This document shows positions 43,302 through 53,031 of a stretch of DNA of 64,000 nucleotides, piece after piece. The position numbers and the translations under genes are program-made. The notes under the pieces are model-generated. The model had not been told where the DNA came from, made no database searches, and was given only the letters and a program-made list of their open reading frames with translations. How positions within the stretch are numbered: the first letter of the stretch is position 1; every line of letters begins with the position of its first letter. This DNA comes from UMGS902 sp045580835 (lineage in GTDB: Bacteria > Bacillota > Clostridia > Oscillospirales > CAG-272): the NCBI GenBank assembly GCA_045580835.1, contig JAZNOM010000091.1, forward strand, positions 1 through 64,000, read 5' to 3'.

Positions 43302-43330
43302 AGGAATTGCCGCTTTTCGCGGCAATTCCT
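43302..43330 (+). terminator. Hairpin between glgA and glgP
   Basis: AGGAATTGCCGC pairs with GCGGCAATTCCT across TTTTC. No T-run follows, so it more likely attenuates or stabilises mRNA ends than ends the operon. Confidence 0.45.
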
Positions 43331-43377
43331 AAAGTTATTTATATAGTTTTTACAATTAACAAGGAGATACCCAAAAA

Positions 43378-45813
43378 ATGAGTACCAAACCCGCAGAAAT
43401 CAAGGCTGTAGCCGAAAAACTTGAGCTTAAGCTTTCGCGCTATTTCGGTTGCACACCTAAAGACGCTTCGCCCGAGCAGATGTACAAGGCGACAGCAATG
43501 ACCGTTAAGGACATCCTTACCGAAAAACGCAAGACCTTTAAAGACAAGGTAAATAACGCAGAAGGCAAACGCGTATATTACATGTGCATGGAATTCCTTC
43601 TCGGCCGTTCACTGAAGACTAACCTCCACAACCTCGGCGTAGTTGACGCGTACAAAGGTGCGCTAAAAAAACTCGGCTTTGATATCGAAAGTCTGTACGA
43701 GCTTGAGCCTGACGCAGGCCTCGGCAACGGCGGTCTCGGCCGTCTTGCTGCTTGCTTTATGGACTCACTCGCTTCGCTTGATTACCCGGCTACAGGCTTT
43801 TCAATCTGCTATGAATACGGACTTTTCAAGCAAAAGATTATCGACGGCTATCAGCTCGAGCTTCCTGACATCTGGCTCCCCGGCGGTGACGTGTGGCTTG
43901 TTCCCCGTACCGACCGTACTTTCAAGGTTAAGTTCGGCGGTCAGATTACCGAAAAATGGGTTAACGGCACCTGCGAAATCGGCTATGAAAATTACGACGA
44001 AATCGAGGCTGTTCCCTACGACATGATGATTTCAGGTGCTGACAGTGAGGGCGTTGGCAGACTCCGCCTTTGGAAAGCGCGCGACATTGTCAACTTCAAC
44101 ATGTCACTCTTCACACAGGGTCAGTATGCACAGGCGCTTGCAGACAGCACCAATGCAGAAACCATTTCCAAGGTGCTTTACCCCTCCGATAACCACGTTG
44201 AAGGTAAGCTCCTCCGTCTTAAGCAGCAGTACTTCCTCGTAAGTGCGTCCGTACAGAGTATTCTCCGCGACCACATGGCGGTTTACGGCACACTCGAAAA
44301 CCTCCCCGACAAGGTTGCAATTCACATTAACGACACTCACCCCGCTCTCTGTATCCCCGAACTTATGCGCATCCTTGTTGATGACCACCGCTTTGATTGG
44401 GATAAGGCATGGAACATCGTTTGCCGCACCGTTTCCTATACAAACCACACCGTTCTTCCCGAGGCACTTGAAACCTGGGATGAGCAGCTTTTTGCGCTCA
44501 CTCTCCCCCGTATGCACATGATCATCAAGGAAATCAACGAGCGTTTCTGCAAAGAAGCTTGGGAAAAGCTCCCTGCTAACTGGGATAAGATTTCCGGTCT
44601 TGCAATTTTGGCAAACGGCAGAGTAAGAATGGCAAACCTCGCCGTTATCGGCTCTCACCACATCAACGGCGTTTCCAAGATTCACTCCGATATTCTTGTA
44701 AACTCTGTATTCAAGGACTTCTACCGTCTGTATCCCGAGCGTTTCACTAATGTTACAAACGGTATTGCTCATCGCCGTTGGCTCTGCTACTCCAACCCCG
44801 GTCTTACCTCTCTCATTGACGAGTGCATCGGTGAGGACTATAAGAAGAACCCGAGAGCGCTTAACAACTTCCGCAAGTTTGAAAACGACGATACGGTTCT
44901 TGCGCGTCTCGCAGAAATCAAGCACGACAACAAGGTTGCTTTTGCAAACAAGCTTAAGAGTGCGACCGGTCAGATTATCAACCCCAACTCTATCTTTGAC
45001 GTTCAGATCAAGCGACTTCACGAGTACAAGCGTCAGCTTCTCACCGCGCTCAACATCATCAACACCTATCTTGAACTCAAAGAAAATCCGAACCTTGACA
45101 TTATTCCGCAGACCTACCTCTTCGGCGCAAAGGCTGCTCCCGGCTACGCTATGGCAAAGCAGATTATCAAGCTTATCTGCTACATCTCCAAGGAGATTGA
45201 AGCAGACCCCATCATCCGCGAAAAGCTCCGCGTTGTATTCCTTGAAAACTACAGCGTAAGCATGGCTGAAGCACTTGTTCCCTCTGCCGAAATCAGCGAA
45301 CAGATTTCGCTTGCAGGCAAGGAAGCAAGCGGTACCGGTTGCATGAAGCTTATGATTAACGGTGCGCTCACCATCGGTACTTTGGACGGTGCAAATATCG
45401 AAATGCGCAAGGAAGCAGGCGAAGACAATATGTTCATCTTCGGTCTTGACTGCGACGGCGTTGACGATCTTTGGACCAAGGGCTATCACTCTCAGGATTA
45501 CTACCACGCAAGTGCCGCTCTCAAGCGCACTATCGACCGTCTCTATCAGGGATTTGCGGGTGAAAGCTTCGGCGACATCGCAAACTACCTCATTTCCGCA
45601 GGCGGCGTAGCTGACCCGTATATGTGTCTTGCAGACTTTGAGTCATACAAGGCAGAGCATGACCGCGCAATCTCCATTTATCCTAACCAGAAACTCTGGA
45701 ACAAGATGTCCATTAACAATATCGCAGGTGCAGGCGAATTTGCCGCTGACCGCAGTATTGACGAATACGCAGAGCGTATTTGGAATCTTAAGAGAATGGT
45801 TAAGGGCGAATAA
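43378..45813 (+). CDS. glgP: Glycogen/alpha-glucan phosphorylase
   Basis: Releases glucose-1-phosphate from stored alpha-glucan with phosphate, using pyridoxal phosphate. Its 811 residues are full length for GT35. Seen: EPDAGLGNGGLGRLAACFMDS, IHINDTHPALCIPELMR, VKRLHEYKRQ-type block (IKRLHEYKRQLL), and the PLP-lysine segment EASGTGCMKLMINGA (Lys657) followed by GTLDGANIEM. AAGGAGATA precedes the ATG. It lies 85 bases after glgA in the same direction. Confidence 0.95.
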   Translation: MSTKPAEIKAVAEKLELKLSRYFGCTPKDASPEQMYKATAMTVKDILTEKRKTFKDKVNNAEGKRVYYMCMEFLLGRSLKTNLHNLGVVDAYKGALKKLGFDIESLYELEPDAGLGNGGLGRLAACFMDSLASLDYPATGFSICYEYGLFKQKIIDGYQLELPDIWLPGGDVWLVPRTDRTFKVKFGGQITEKWVNGTCEIGYENYDEIEAVPYDMMISGADSEGVGRLRLWKARDIVNFNMSLFTQGQYAQALADSTNAETISKVLYPSDNHVEGKLLRLKQQYFLVSASVQSILRDHMAVYGTLENLPDKVAIHINDTHPALCIPELMRILVDDHRFDWDKAWNIVCRTVSYTNHTVLPEALETWDEQLFALTLPRMHMIIKEINERFCKEAWEKLPANWDKISGLAILANGRVRMANLAVIGSHHINGVSKIHSDILVNSVFKDFYRLYPERFTNVTNGIAHRRWLCYSNPGLTSLIDECIGEDYKKNPRALNNFRKFENDDTVLARLAEIKHDNKVAFANKLKSATGQIINPNSIFDVQIKRLHEYKRQLLTALNIINTYLELKENPNLDIIPQTYLFGAKAAPGYAMAKQIIKLICYISKEIEADPIIREKLRVVFLENYSVSMAEALVPSAEISEQISLAGKEASGTGCMKLMINGALTIGTLDGANIEMRKEAGEDNMFIFGLDCDGVDDLWTKGYHSQDYYHASAALKRTIDRLYQGFAGESFGDIANYLISAGGVADPYMCLADFESYKAEHDRAISIYPNQKLWNKMSINNIAGAGEFAADRSIDEYAERIWNLKRMVKGE

Positions 45814-45821
45814 AGTTAGTC

Positions 45822-45850
45822 TTATGCGTGCCGCAAAGCGGCACGCATAA
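45822..45850 (+). terminator. Hairpin between glgP and the GH13 gene
   Basis: TTATGCGTGCCGC pairs perfectly over 13 bp with its complement across AAA. No T-run follows; the downstream GH13 ribosome site lies 16 bases beyond. Confidence 0.5.
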
Positions 45851-45875
45851 AATACATTTACACAATGAGGAACTT

Positions 45876-47744
45876 ATGCAAATAGCTATTGTCAAGACCG
45901 TGGACGGCAAGGATTGCTCCTTTAGCAGCGCTTTTGCAGCAAACGTAACGCCGAAAATAACTTTGCGCATTCCAAGGGCACTCAAGCTCGTTGACCCGTC
46001 TATGGTAATTTGCCGCGACGGTCAAAGGGATAAATCAATTCTTCCAATATACGAGGGGCTTGACGGTGACGATGATATCTTCACCTTTACACTTGATTTA
46101 AAAAAGATGTGCGAAGACGAAGACGACGGACTCTTTTACTACGAGTTCCGCTTTGCCGAAAACGGCAAAACCTTATACACATCAAGTATTAATAATGTAG
46201 ACTTTTATCTTTACGAGCACCCTGCGCGCCGTTTTATTCTTTTGGTTTACGAGCCTGATTTTAAAACTCCCGAAAACTATTACGGCACCACAATGTACCA
46301 TGTTTTCGTTGACCGCTTTGCAAAGAGTGAAAAGAAGCTGCCCGTGCGCGATGACGCCATTTTGCGTGAAGATTGGGACACCGGCATTCCCGAATTTGCA
46401 CCCTACCCCGGCGCACCGCTTAAAAACAATCAGTTCTTCGGCGGCAGTCTTTGGGGCGTTATCGAAAAGCTTGACTATCTTGAAAGCCTTTCGGTAAACT
46501 GCTTGTACTTAAGCCCGATTTTCAAGGCGTATTCAAACCACAAGTACGACACAGGCAACTATCTCGAAATTGACGAAATGTTTGGCGGCAAGGAGGCTTT
46601 TGACGCGCTGCTTTCCGAATGTAAAAAGCGCGGAATTAAGGTTATCCTTGACGGCGTATTCAACCACACCGGCGACAACAGCCTTTACTTTAACCGATAC
46701 GGAAATTACCCTTCTCTCGGCGCTTATCAAAGCGAAAAGTCGCCGTATTCGGATTGGTATCATTTTCTCCGTTTCCCAAACAAGTACGATTGTTGGTGGG
46801 GCATTGAAATTCTGCCTCGACTTAATCATTCGTCGCGCGAATGCAGAAACTATTTTGTGGGCAAAAACGGTGTTTGCGAGAACTACATAAATGAAGGTAT
46901 AAACGGCTGGCGGCTTGACGTTGCCGACGAGCTTTCGGATGTATTTCTCGACTCACTCCGCGATGTTGTAAAAAAGGCTAATCCCGACGCTATCGTTATC
47001 GGAGAGGTTTGGGAAAACGCCGCTGAAAAAGTCGCCTACGGCACACGCCGCCGATACTTACGCGGCAAGCAGCTTGACAGCGTAATGAATTATCCCACAA
47101 AAAATGCGATAATCAACTTTATCAAGAGCGGCGACTGTACAATGCTTTACAACACTGTAACCGAGCTTTATTCATGCTATCCGAAAGCGGTTTGCGACTG
47201 CCTTATGAATCTGCTTGGCACTCATGATACAGAGCGCATACTTACCGCACTTGTCGGCAGAAACGCAGAAGGGTTTTCAAACGAGGAGCTTTCCAAGGTG
47301 CGTTTGAACGATGACGAGAAAAAGTACGGTATTGCAATGCTGAAAATGGCAAGCGCGATTCAGTATACGCTTTACGGCTTTCCCTCTGTTTTCTACGGTG
47401 ATGAAGCAGGTATGGAGGGTTATCGCGACCCGTTCTGCCGCATGCCGTTCCCTTGGGGCAGAGAGTGCCAAGAGCTTACCGAACATTATAAGGCGCTCGG
47501 CAAAATAAGAAAAGAGTACAGTGTTTATGCGGGCGGCGACTTTAAAGTTGTGTCGCATGACGGCGGGCTTTTTGCATTTGTGCGCAAAAACGAAAAGGAA
47601 AAGATGCTTACCGTGTGCAGCCGCGTTTCTTTCCCTGTAAAATATGAGATTGACGGAAAATGGCGCGATGCAGTTAGCGGTGACAAAGGCGAGGGCGCTG
47701 TTATGCTTGAGCCCAACACATTCCGCATTTTAGAGCTACTTTAA
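45876..47744 (+). CDS. GH13 alpha-glucan hydrolase (neopullulanase/cyclomaltodextrinase-like)
   Basis: A 622-residue cytosolic enzyme with no signal peptide. An N-terminal beta-sandwich (~1-115) precedes the GH13 barrel (TMYHVFVDRFAKS, NCLYLSPIFKAYSNHKYDT, GVFNHTGD). Catalytic residues can be placed as Asp348 (GWRLDVADEL), Glu377 (IGEVWENA) and His450-Asp451 (GTHDTERI). It probably trims the branched limit dextrin left by GlgP or imported maltodextrin. GAGGAAC precedes the ATG at 45876; the frame is open to 45828, but that stretch overlaps the hairpin. Confidence 0.9.
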   Translation: MQIAIVKTVDGKDCSFSSAFAANVTPKITLRIPRALKLVDPSMVICRDGQRDKSILPIYEGLDGDDDIFTFTLDLKKMCEDEDDGLFYYEFRFAENGKTLYTSSINNVDFYLYEHPARRFILLVYEPDFKTPENYYGTTMYHVFVDRFAKSEKKLPVRDDAILREDWDTGIPEFAPYPGAPLKNNQFFGGSLWGVIEKLDYLESLSVNCLYLSPIFKAYSNHKYDTGNYLEIDEMFGGKEAFDALLSECKKRGIKVILDGVFNHTGDNSLYFNRYGNYPSLGAYQSEKSPYSDWYHFLRFPNKYDCWWGIEILPRLNHSSRECRNYFVGKNGVCENYINEGINGWRLDVADELSDVFLDSLRDVVKKANPDAIVIGEVWENAAEKVAYGTRRRYLRGKQLDSVMNYPTKNAIINFIKSGDCTMLYNTVTELYSCYPKAVCDCLMNLLGTHDTERILTALVGRNAEGFSNEELSKVRLNDDEKKYGIAMLKMASAIQYTLYGFPSVFYGDEAGMEGYRDPFCRMPFPWGRECQELTEHYKALGKIRKEYSVYAGGDFKVVSHDGGLFAFVRKNEKEKMLTVCSRVSFPVKYEIDGKWRDAVSGDKGEGAVMLEPNTFRILELL

Positions 47745-47753
47745 GGAGCAAAA

Positions 47754-49199
47754 ATGAGCAAAAGACAAAATTTCACCATGCTTTGTGACTACTACGAGCT
47801 TACAATGGCTAACGGCTATTTTAAAGCTGGCATGGCAGACGGCATAACGTATTTTGACATGTTTTTCCGCGATGTTCCCGACGGCGGCGGATTTGCGATT
47901 TGCGCAGGTCTTGAACAGTTTATCGAGTACATCAAGGATTTGAAATTTACCGATGAGGATATCGAATACTTGCGCTCAAAAGGTGTTTTTGACGAGAAAT
48001 TTCTCGAAAGTTTAAAAACTTTCAAGTTTACCGGCGACATCTACGCAATTCCCGAGGGTACTCCTATTTTCCCAGGTGAGCCTATCGTAACGGTACGCGC
48101 ACCGGCTGCAGAGGCACAGTTTATAGAAACATATCTCCTACTCGCAATTAATCACCAATCACTTATCGCAACCAAAGCTAATCGCATTGTGCGCGCGGCA
48201 AAAGGGCGCGCAGTTGCCGAATTCGGCTCGCGCCGCGCGCAGGGCGCTGACGGTGCCTATCTCGGCGCAAGAGCCGCTTATATCGGCGGTGTAAATGCAA
48301 CCGCATGCACAATTTCCGACCGCGACTTCGGCATACCTGCAACGGGCACAATGGCGCACGCATGGGTGCAGATGTTTGACAGCGAATACGAAGCGTTTAA
48401 GACATACTGCGAAATCTATCCTACAAACGCAACTCTGCTCGTTGACACCTACAACACGCTTAAAAGCGGCGTCCCCAATGCAATCAAGGTTTTCAAAGAG
48501 GTGCTTTTGCCTAAAGGCATCACAAAATGCGCAATTCGCCTTGACTCGGGCGATATTGCGTATATTTCCAAAAAGGCGCGTCAAATGCTTGACGAGGCAG
48601 GACTCACCGAGTGCAAAATCGTTGCCTCAAACTCGCTTGACGAGGAAATCATCCTCGCACTTATCCGTCAGGGCGCAGAAATCGACTCATTCGGCGTTGG
48701 CGAGCGCTTGATTACCTCAAAAAGCACACCCGTTTTCGGCGGCGTGTACAAGCTTTGTGCAAGAGAAATGCCTGACGGCTCTATAGTGCCGAAAATCAAG
48801 ATTAGTGAAAACGCGGCAAAGATTACAAATCCGCATTACAAAAAGGTTTATCGTCTTTATGACAAAGAAAACGGCAAGGCAATCGCTGATTACATCGCGC
48901 TTTACGATGAGATTATTGACGAAAATCAGCCGCTTGAGCTTTTTGACCCCGAGCATACCTGGAAACGTAAGACTATCACTAATTTCTCTGTACGTGAGCT
49001 TCAGGTGCCTATTTTCAAGGACGGCGAATGTGTTTACACTTCCCCGTCTACGGCAGAAATCAGAGACTATTGCTTAAAGGAAGTCGATACGCTCTGGGAC
49101 GAGGTCAAGCGTTTCCAAAATCCGCACAACTACTACGTTGACCTTTCGCAAAAGCTCTGGGACATCAAGCAGGATTTATTAAGAAAAGCAAGTAAATAA
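47754..49199 (+). CDS. pncB: Nicotinate phosphoribosyltransferase
   Basis: NAD salvage enzyme that makes nicotinate mononucleotide from nicotinate and PRPP. The 481-residue protein opens MLCDYYELTMANGYFK and contains FDMFFRDVPDGGGFAICAGLEQ, AEFGSRRAQGADGA, GTMAHAWVQMF (active-site His region), VDTYNTLKSGVPNA and IRLDSGDIAYIS, all family landmarks. AAGGAGC precedes the ATG, 9 bases after the GH13 stop, so it ends the glycogen operon. The metabolic reason for the linkage is unclear. Confidence 0.93.
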   Translation: MSKRQNFTMLCDYYELTMANGYFKAGMADGITYFDMFFRDVPDGGGFAICAGLEQFIEYIKDLKFTDEDIEYLRSKGVFDEKFLESLKTFKFTGDIYAIPEGTPIFPGEPIVTVRAPAAEAQFIETYLLLAINHQSLIATKANRIVRAAKGRAVAEFGSRRAQGADGAYLGARAAYIGGVNATACTISDRDFGIPATGTMAHAWVQMFDSEYEAFKTYCEIYPTNATLLVDTYNTLKSGVPNAIKVFKEVLLPKGITKCAIRLDSGDIAYISKKARQMLDEAGLTECKIVASNSLDEEIILALIRQGAEIDSFGVGERLITSKSTPVFGGVYKLCAREMPDGSIVPKIKISENAAKITNPHYKKVYRLYDKENGKAIADYIALYDEIIDENQPLELFDPEHTWKRKTITNFSVRELQVPIFKDGECVYTSPSTAEIRDYCLKEVDTLWDEVKRFQNPHNYYVDLSQKLWDIKQDLLRKASK

Positions 49200-49205
49200 A
49201 AAAAC

Positions 49206-49241
49206 GCAGGGGAAAACTTTTTGTAAAAAGTTTTCCCCTGC
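49206..49241 (+). terminator. Terminator at the end of the glycogen operon, dispersed repeat copy
   Basis: GCAGGGGAAAACTTTTT pairs perfectly over 17 bp across GT. The hairpin and the CACCCTTTTCAAAAACTTTAA tail match the element at 667-715 closely. No T-run follows the stem. Confidence 0.7.
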
Positions 49242-49289
49242 ACCCTTTTCAAAAACTTTAAATCTATCGCATCCTGGTAAATAAAAATG

Positions 49290-52094
49290 TTACTTCTCTC
49301 TATTTCCCATTACCTTTTGGTAGAGTTCATACTGCTCTTGGGTGCAATTGCTGTAATAATAGATTTCTTTCACCTCGGAGCCATTTGTAACACGTTCAAG
49401 TCTGCCGACATCATCATAGTGATATCTATCGCGGTTATAATCAAGGTCATCGTGCTCTCTAAAACTTCTTACTACTTCTGCATCTCCTCGCGCCACACGG
49501 TAGTATGAAAAGTTTCCATCTTTGTCGCGCTCTAACCATACCTCGCAGGCAAATTCAAGCTCTCCCGTGTCGGAAGCCTTATAATACGTATCCGTGCGGA
49601 TTCTTCCGCCGGCACTGTAGTTCACCTTGACTTCGATTTCCCTTTTGTATTCCTTTACTCCTAAATCGTATCTTTCAAAAGTCGCGCCTTTTATCCTACC
49701 GTCTTCGTAAAACTCATATGTGCGAACCTCTTCATACTCTCCGAGGTCCTCTATATCAGAGTTATATATATCCGCCGAGCGCAAAAGTTTGCCGTTTGGC
49801 AAGTATTCTTTAATGTTTATCTCGTACCACTGTCGCGGTGCCCACTTCTCGCTTTTAAGCGTTCCGTCGGGATAATATGTGCGAACAGTTTCTCCTCCGG
49901 TACAATGTGTTTCATACCCGTTTTCATCATAGAAATATTCGGTTTCACGGACATCTTCACCGTCGTACGTAGCAATTGTTTTTATTTTTTTGCCTTCATC
50001 ATCATAAAAATACTCGACAACTTCATCGGTATGCATTACATCTCTTGGATCTGCACCGCTATGCCATGATTCTTTTACAAGCAAACCTTGCTCATTGTAT
50101 TCCAATTTGCGCCAAGAACCGGCAAACTCCCCGACATAGTATTCCCAGTATTGTGATTTGCCATCGGTATATGTTTCTTTAAACGTCAACTCACCGAAAG
50201 AATTATAGTGTTCTTCCTTGGCAAGCAAACCGTTTTCATCGTAGGTATAAAATATTTTTGAAGAAAAAATACCGCGGTCATCATAATACATGGTTTTATA
50301 CTTTAAACCGTTACTATTGTAATAATCTTCGACGTTACCATCATAGGTTACAAGCATTCCGCCGTCGTCGGTGAACTCATATTTTGTAACGATGCCGCCT
50401 ATTTCTTTCGATGTGACATACCAAGGAATTACAATTTGAGGAGGAGTTGCAGTGTCAAAATCAAGTAATGTCAAATCTTCTTTTGCAAAAGTGAAAACGT
50501 ATTCGCCGTATTCTTTATATTCATACTCAAACTTATCACTTGATATTAGTTCAAAATATACGGTAATGAATTTGTCGTCACTGTGAGCTGTCATATTTTT
50601 GTAGGTATACGGTGTTATCCAAACTCCAATTCCGTATGGTGTATAGTAGCCTCCCTTATCCTCATCGAAAACAGTTTCGTAGTAGCTTGATTTTTCCCAA
50701 TTGTGAACACGGAAAAGACGCGTATTTATAAAGTCGCCATCTTCCTTTGAAATTTCATAAAAGCTTCCATCATCCGAAAGTGACACCATACTACTGTAGG
50801 GGTGATTGTTATCGTCATGGTAAAGAGTGAGCGATGAAATGAAGCGAAGCATATCCAAAGGAGAACATTCATAGTCGCTTGCCGCCCATTCATCCAAGTC
50901 CATAACATGATGTATAATATGCTCGGCAATCATTTTTGCATCGCGTTCTTTGATTTCTTCGGGGGTAAGTTCTACAACTTTGGGCTGTGCAATTACAATC
51001 TTATCACCATACACAAACATGTTGCCGCCGAAATGATCTGCATAAACAATTTTGCCAAGTTCTTTTTGAAAATCTGCACTGTAGAAGGTAACTTGGTTTT
51101 CATCGCAGTATCTTATATCGAAAATCTCAAGCCATACGGAACCTTCAAAGATATAGTTGCAATCACTCTTTAATTCAAACGCGCCGTCCGTTTCCTCGCG
51201 TGAAGCTATAAGAGTTCCTTGTCCGCTCGCATCATGCTTATATATTTCCCATACAATGTAGTCCTTTTCAACGGTAGTGAAAAATCCGCCATCGAAAAAT
51301 GCGTAGGGGTACTGCCCTTCAAGCACCTCAATTTTCTCGTCCGTTTCTACATTGTATATTCCAAATCCGGATGTCCATTCATATCCCGAAATATGATAAA
51401 CAAATCGGGTATTATCAATAAATTTTTGAGGATAATAGCCGCAGTGAGAAGCAAGATCGCCGCTTCGGTCATTGGATAAGACGCGCTTAACGCTTCCATC
51501 GGGATATTTTACATCAATACCGCCATCGGTTCCGTCTTTGTAGGTGGGATATGCGGCATATTTGCCGTCGGGCGAGGTTAAATATTCATATGTAAACGAA
51601 CGTTCTTCCCTTTTTGTAACTTCATGAGAAAACACTCCGTTTTCCTCGGTTATAATCATATGAGAATCGTCATCATACTCCGATGCAATCATTACAAATT
51701 TGCCGTCCCAATATTCATAGGTAAAAATACTATAGAAAACATCTATCGGCTCATCATAAACAAACTCGCAAGTTTCAAGGTCTAAAACAGATATGTTATC
51801 ATAGCGTCCGGTATCATCAACATACCTTAAGAATACAACATATCTGTCATTATATCGGTGCGAGGAGTATGATTCTCCCTCACGCACAGGAAGATACACT
51901 GTTTCATACGGCATATCCATTGGTGCGGCATCAGCGGTAGTTTCCACGGTGGTTTCATCAGTGATTTCAGCCACGGTGGTTGTTTCCACAGGCGCACTTT
52001 CGGTAATTTGCGCGGTTGTATTATCGGTTTGTACATTAAAATCACACGCACAAAGCACAAGCGAAAGCGAAAGTAAGAATAAAAGTTTTTTCAT
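49290..52094 (-). CDS. Large surface lipoprotein with propeller-like and YD/MORN-like repeats
   Basis: A 934-residue exported protein that I cannot assign to a named family. The signal peptide ends in a lipobox (LCAC, Cys17), followed by a Thr-rich linker (~20-55). The region to ~400 has short strand-rich repeats like a WD40/TolB-type propeller. From ~630 a series of ~20-residue units (YDENGLLAKEEHYNSFGEL, YEFYEDGRIKGATFERYD, YYPDGTLKSEK) resembles MORN-2/RHS-type YD repeats. It lacks an RHS core or toxin tip. The start overlaps the stop of the membrane-protein gene by 4 bases (ATGA), so they are coupled. Confidence 0.72.
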   Translation of the reverse strand: MKKLLFLLSLSLVLCACDFNVQTDNTTAQITESAPVETTTVAEITDETTVETTADAAPMDMPYETVYLPVREGESYSSHRYNDRYVVFLRYVDDTGRYDNISVLDLETCEFVYDEPIDVFYSIFTYEYWDGKFVMIASEYDDDSHMIITEENGVFSHEVTKREERSFTYEYLTSPDGKYAAYPTYKDGTDGGIDVKYPDGSVKRVLSNDRSGDLASHCGYYPQKFIDNTRFVYHISGYEWTSGFGIYNVETDEKIEVLEGQYPYAFFDGGFFTTVEKDYIVWEIYKHDASGQGTLIASREETDGAFELKSDCNYIFEGSVWLEIFDIRYCDENQVTFYSADFQKELGKIVYADHFGGNMFVYGDKIVIAQPKVVELTPEEIKERDAKMIAEHIIHHVMDLDEWAASDYECSPLDMLRFISSLTLYHDDNNHPYSSMVSLSDDGSFYEISKEDGDFINTRLFRVHNWEKSSYYETVFDEDKGGYYTPYGIGVWITPYTYKNMTAHSDDKFITVYFELISSDKFEYEYKEYGEYVFTFAKEDLTLLDFDTATPPQIVIPWYVTSKEIGGIVTKYEFTDDGGMLVTYDGNVEDYYNSNGLKYKTMYYDDRGIFSSKIFYTYDENGLLAKEEHYNSFGELTFKETYTDGKSQYWEYYVGEFAGSWRKLEYNEQGLLVKESWHSGADPRDVMHTDEVVEYFYDDEGKKIKTIATYDGEDVRETEYFYDENGYETHCTGGETVRTYYPDGTLKSEKWAPRQWYEINIKEYLPNGKLLRSADIYNSDIEDLGEYEEVRTYEFYEDGRIKGATFERYDLGVKEYKREIEVKVNYSAGGRIRTDTYYKASDTGELEFACEVWLERDKDGNFSYYRVARGDAEVVRSFREHDDLDYNRDRYHYDDVGRLERVTNGSEVKEIYYYSNCTQEQYELYQKVMGNREK

Positions 52095-52939
52095 AATGCC
52101 TCCTTGAATTGGTTAATTCTTCTATTAACCTTTACAATATAAGCCACAAACAATGCAAATATAGGGATTAAAAATAGTAACGAATTTAAATCTGCCCAAG
52201 AAAAGCCCCACATTACCAAGTCGTATACAATCGATACCGTTTTGATGCCGATAATGCATGCCGAAAGCGACGAAATTACCGTTAGCAATATGCGCGAAAG
52301 TACATTTATTCTGCCGTCTTTATCCCTCTGCAGTTGCTCAAACAACCATAAAACTATAAACGACAAACTGTAAACTACAAGCCAAAGTACATCGTTTGAT
52401 AAGTCAATACCTTCAAAGAAAAAGACTACCGTTCGTATTATTCCGACAAATGAAACTACAAGAGCAGTATTCCCTACCGCAGGCGTCGCCCTGAACTTTA
52501 CTCTGCAAGAAAAAACAAAGAAAACAGGCACTAAAAATAACAACATCACAAACGGAATTTCACCGTATTCATTACACCAACGCCACGCTATATCAAGCGG
52601 ATACATACCAAAAAGAATAAAAACTAAAAACAAAATTGGTGTAATGTATACTGTTATTATAGCTTCGCAAATCCGCTTTGACGCAAAATATATTCTGTCA
52701 CTTCCACGTGTGCGGAGTCGGATGGATACAAACGGTATTGCTATCATAAAAACTATAATAGCAACAGGAACGATAAAGTCATATAAAAACTGCCATTCAG
52801 CAATAGCTTCACCGAATAAAAAAATTGCAATTGCATATACAATCACATCAAAAACAGGGCGCAGAATAAGCCTTACAAAAAGCGCCAGCGATGCCATAAC
52901 AATGCATGCTACAGCAGTAATCGGAAACCTACGCTGCAT
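52091..52939 (-). CDS. Polytopic membrane protein of unknown function
   Basis: A 282-residue protein with about eight membrane segments and short loops; I recognise no family. Its opening (RFPITAVACIVMASLALFVRL) and the basic C-terminus (KVNRRINQFKEAL) give no function. GGAGG precedes the ATG at 52939; a GTG three codons earlier is part of the ribosome site. It is translationally coupled to the lipoprotein gene, which suggests a shared surface task. The lipoprotein start overlaps its stop. Confidence 0.68.
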   Translation of the reverse strand: MQRRFPITAVACIVMASLALFVRLILRPVFDVIVYAIAIFLFGEAIAEWQFLYDFIVPVAIIVFMIAIPFVSIRLRTRGSDRIYFASKRICEAIITVYITPILFLVFILFGMYPLDIAWRWCNEYGEIPFVMLLFLVPVFFVFSCRVKFRATPAVGNTALVVSFVGIIRTVVFFFEGIDLSNDVLWLVVYSLSFIVLWLFEQLQRDKDGRINVLSRILLTVISSLSACIIGIKTVSIVYDLVMWGFSWADLNSLLFLIPIFALFVAYIVKVNRRINQFKEAL

Positions 52940-53004
52940 AGATTCCACCTCCGATGGTATTCATCTGTATATATTATAGCATATGTATCTTCCACAGTCA
53001 ACAA

Positions 53005-53030
53005 AAAAAGTCCGCTTGCGCGGACTTTTT
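53005..53030 (-). terminator. Terminator of glgB
   Basis: AAAAAGTCCGC pairs with GCGGACTTTTT across four bases, 2 bases after the glgB stop on the minus strand, with a T-run. Confidence 0.85.
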
Positions 53031-53031
53031 A

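Noticed and set aside
44104..45507. A 467-codon minus-strand frame inside glgP
   Set aside because: Antisense to the catalytic part of glycogen phosphorylase, with no ribosome site or recognisable motif.
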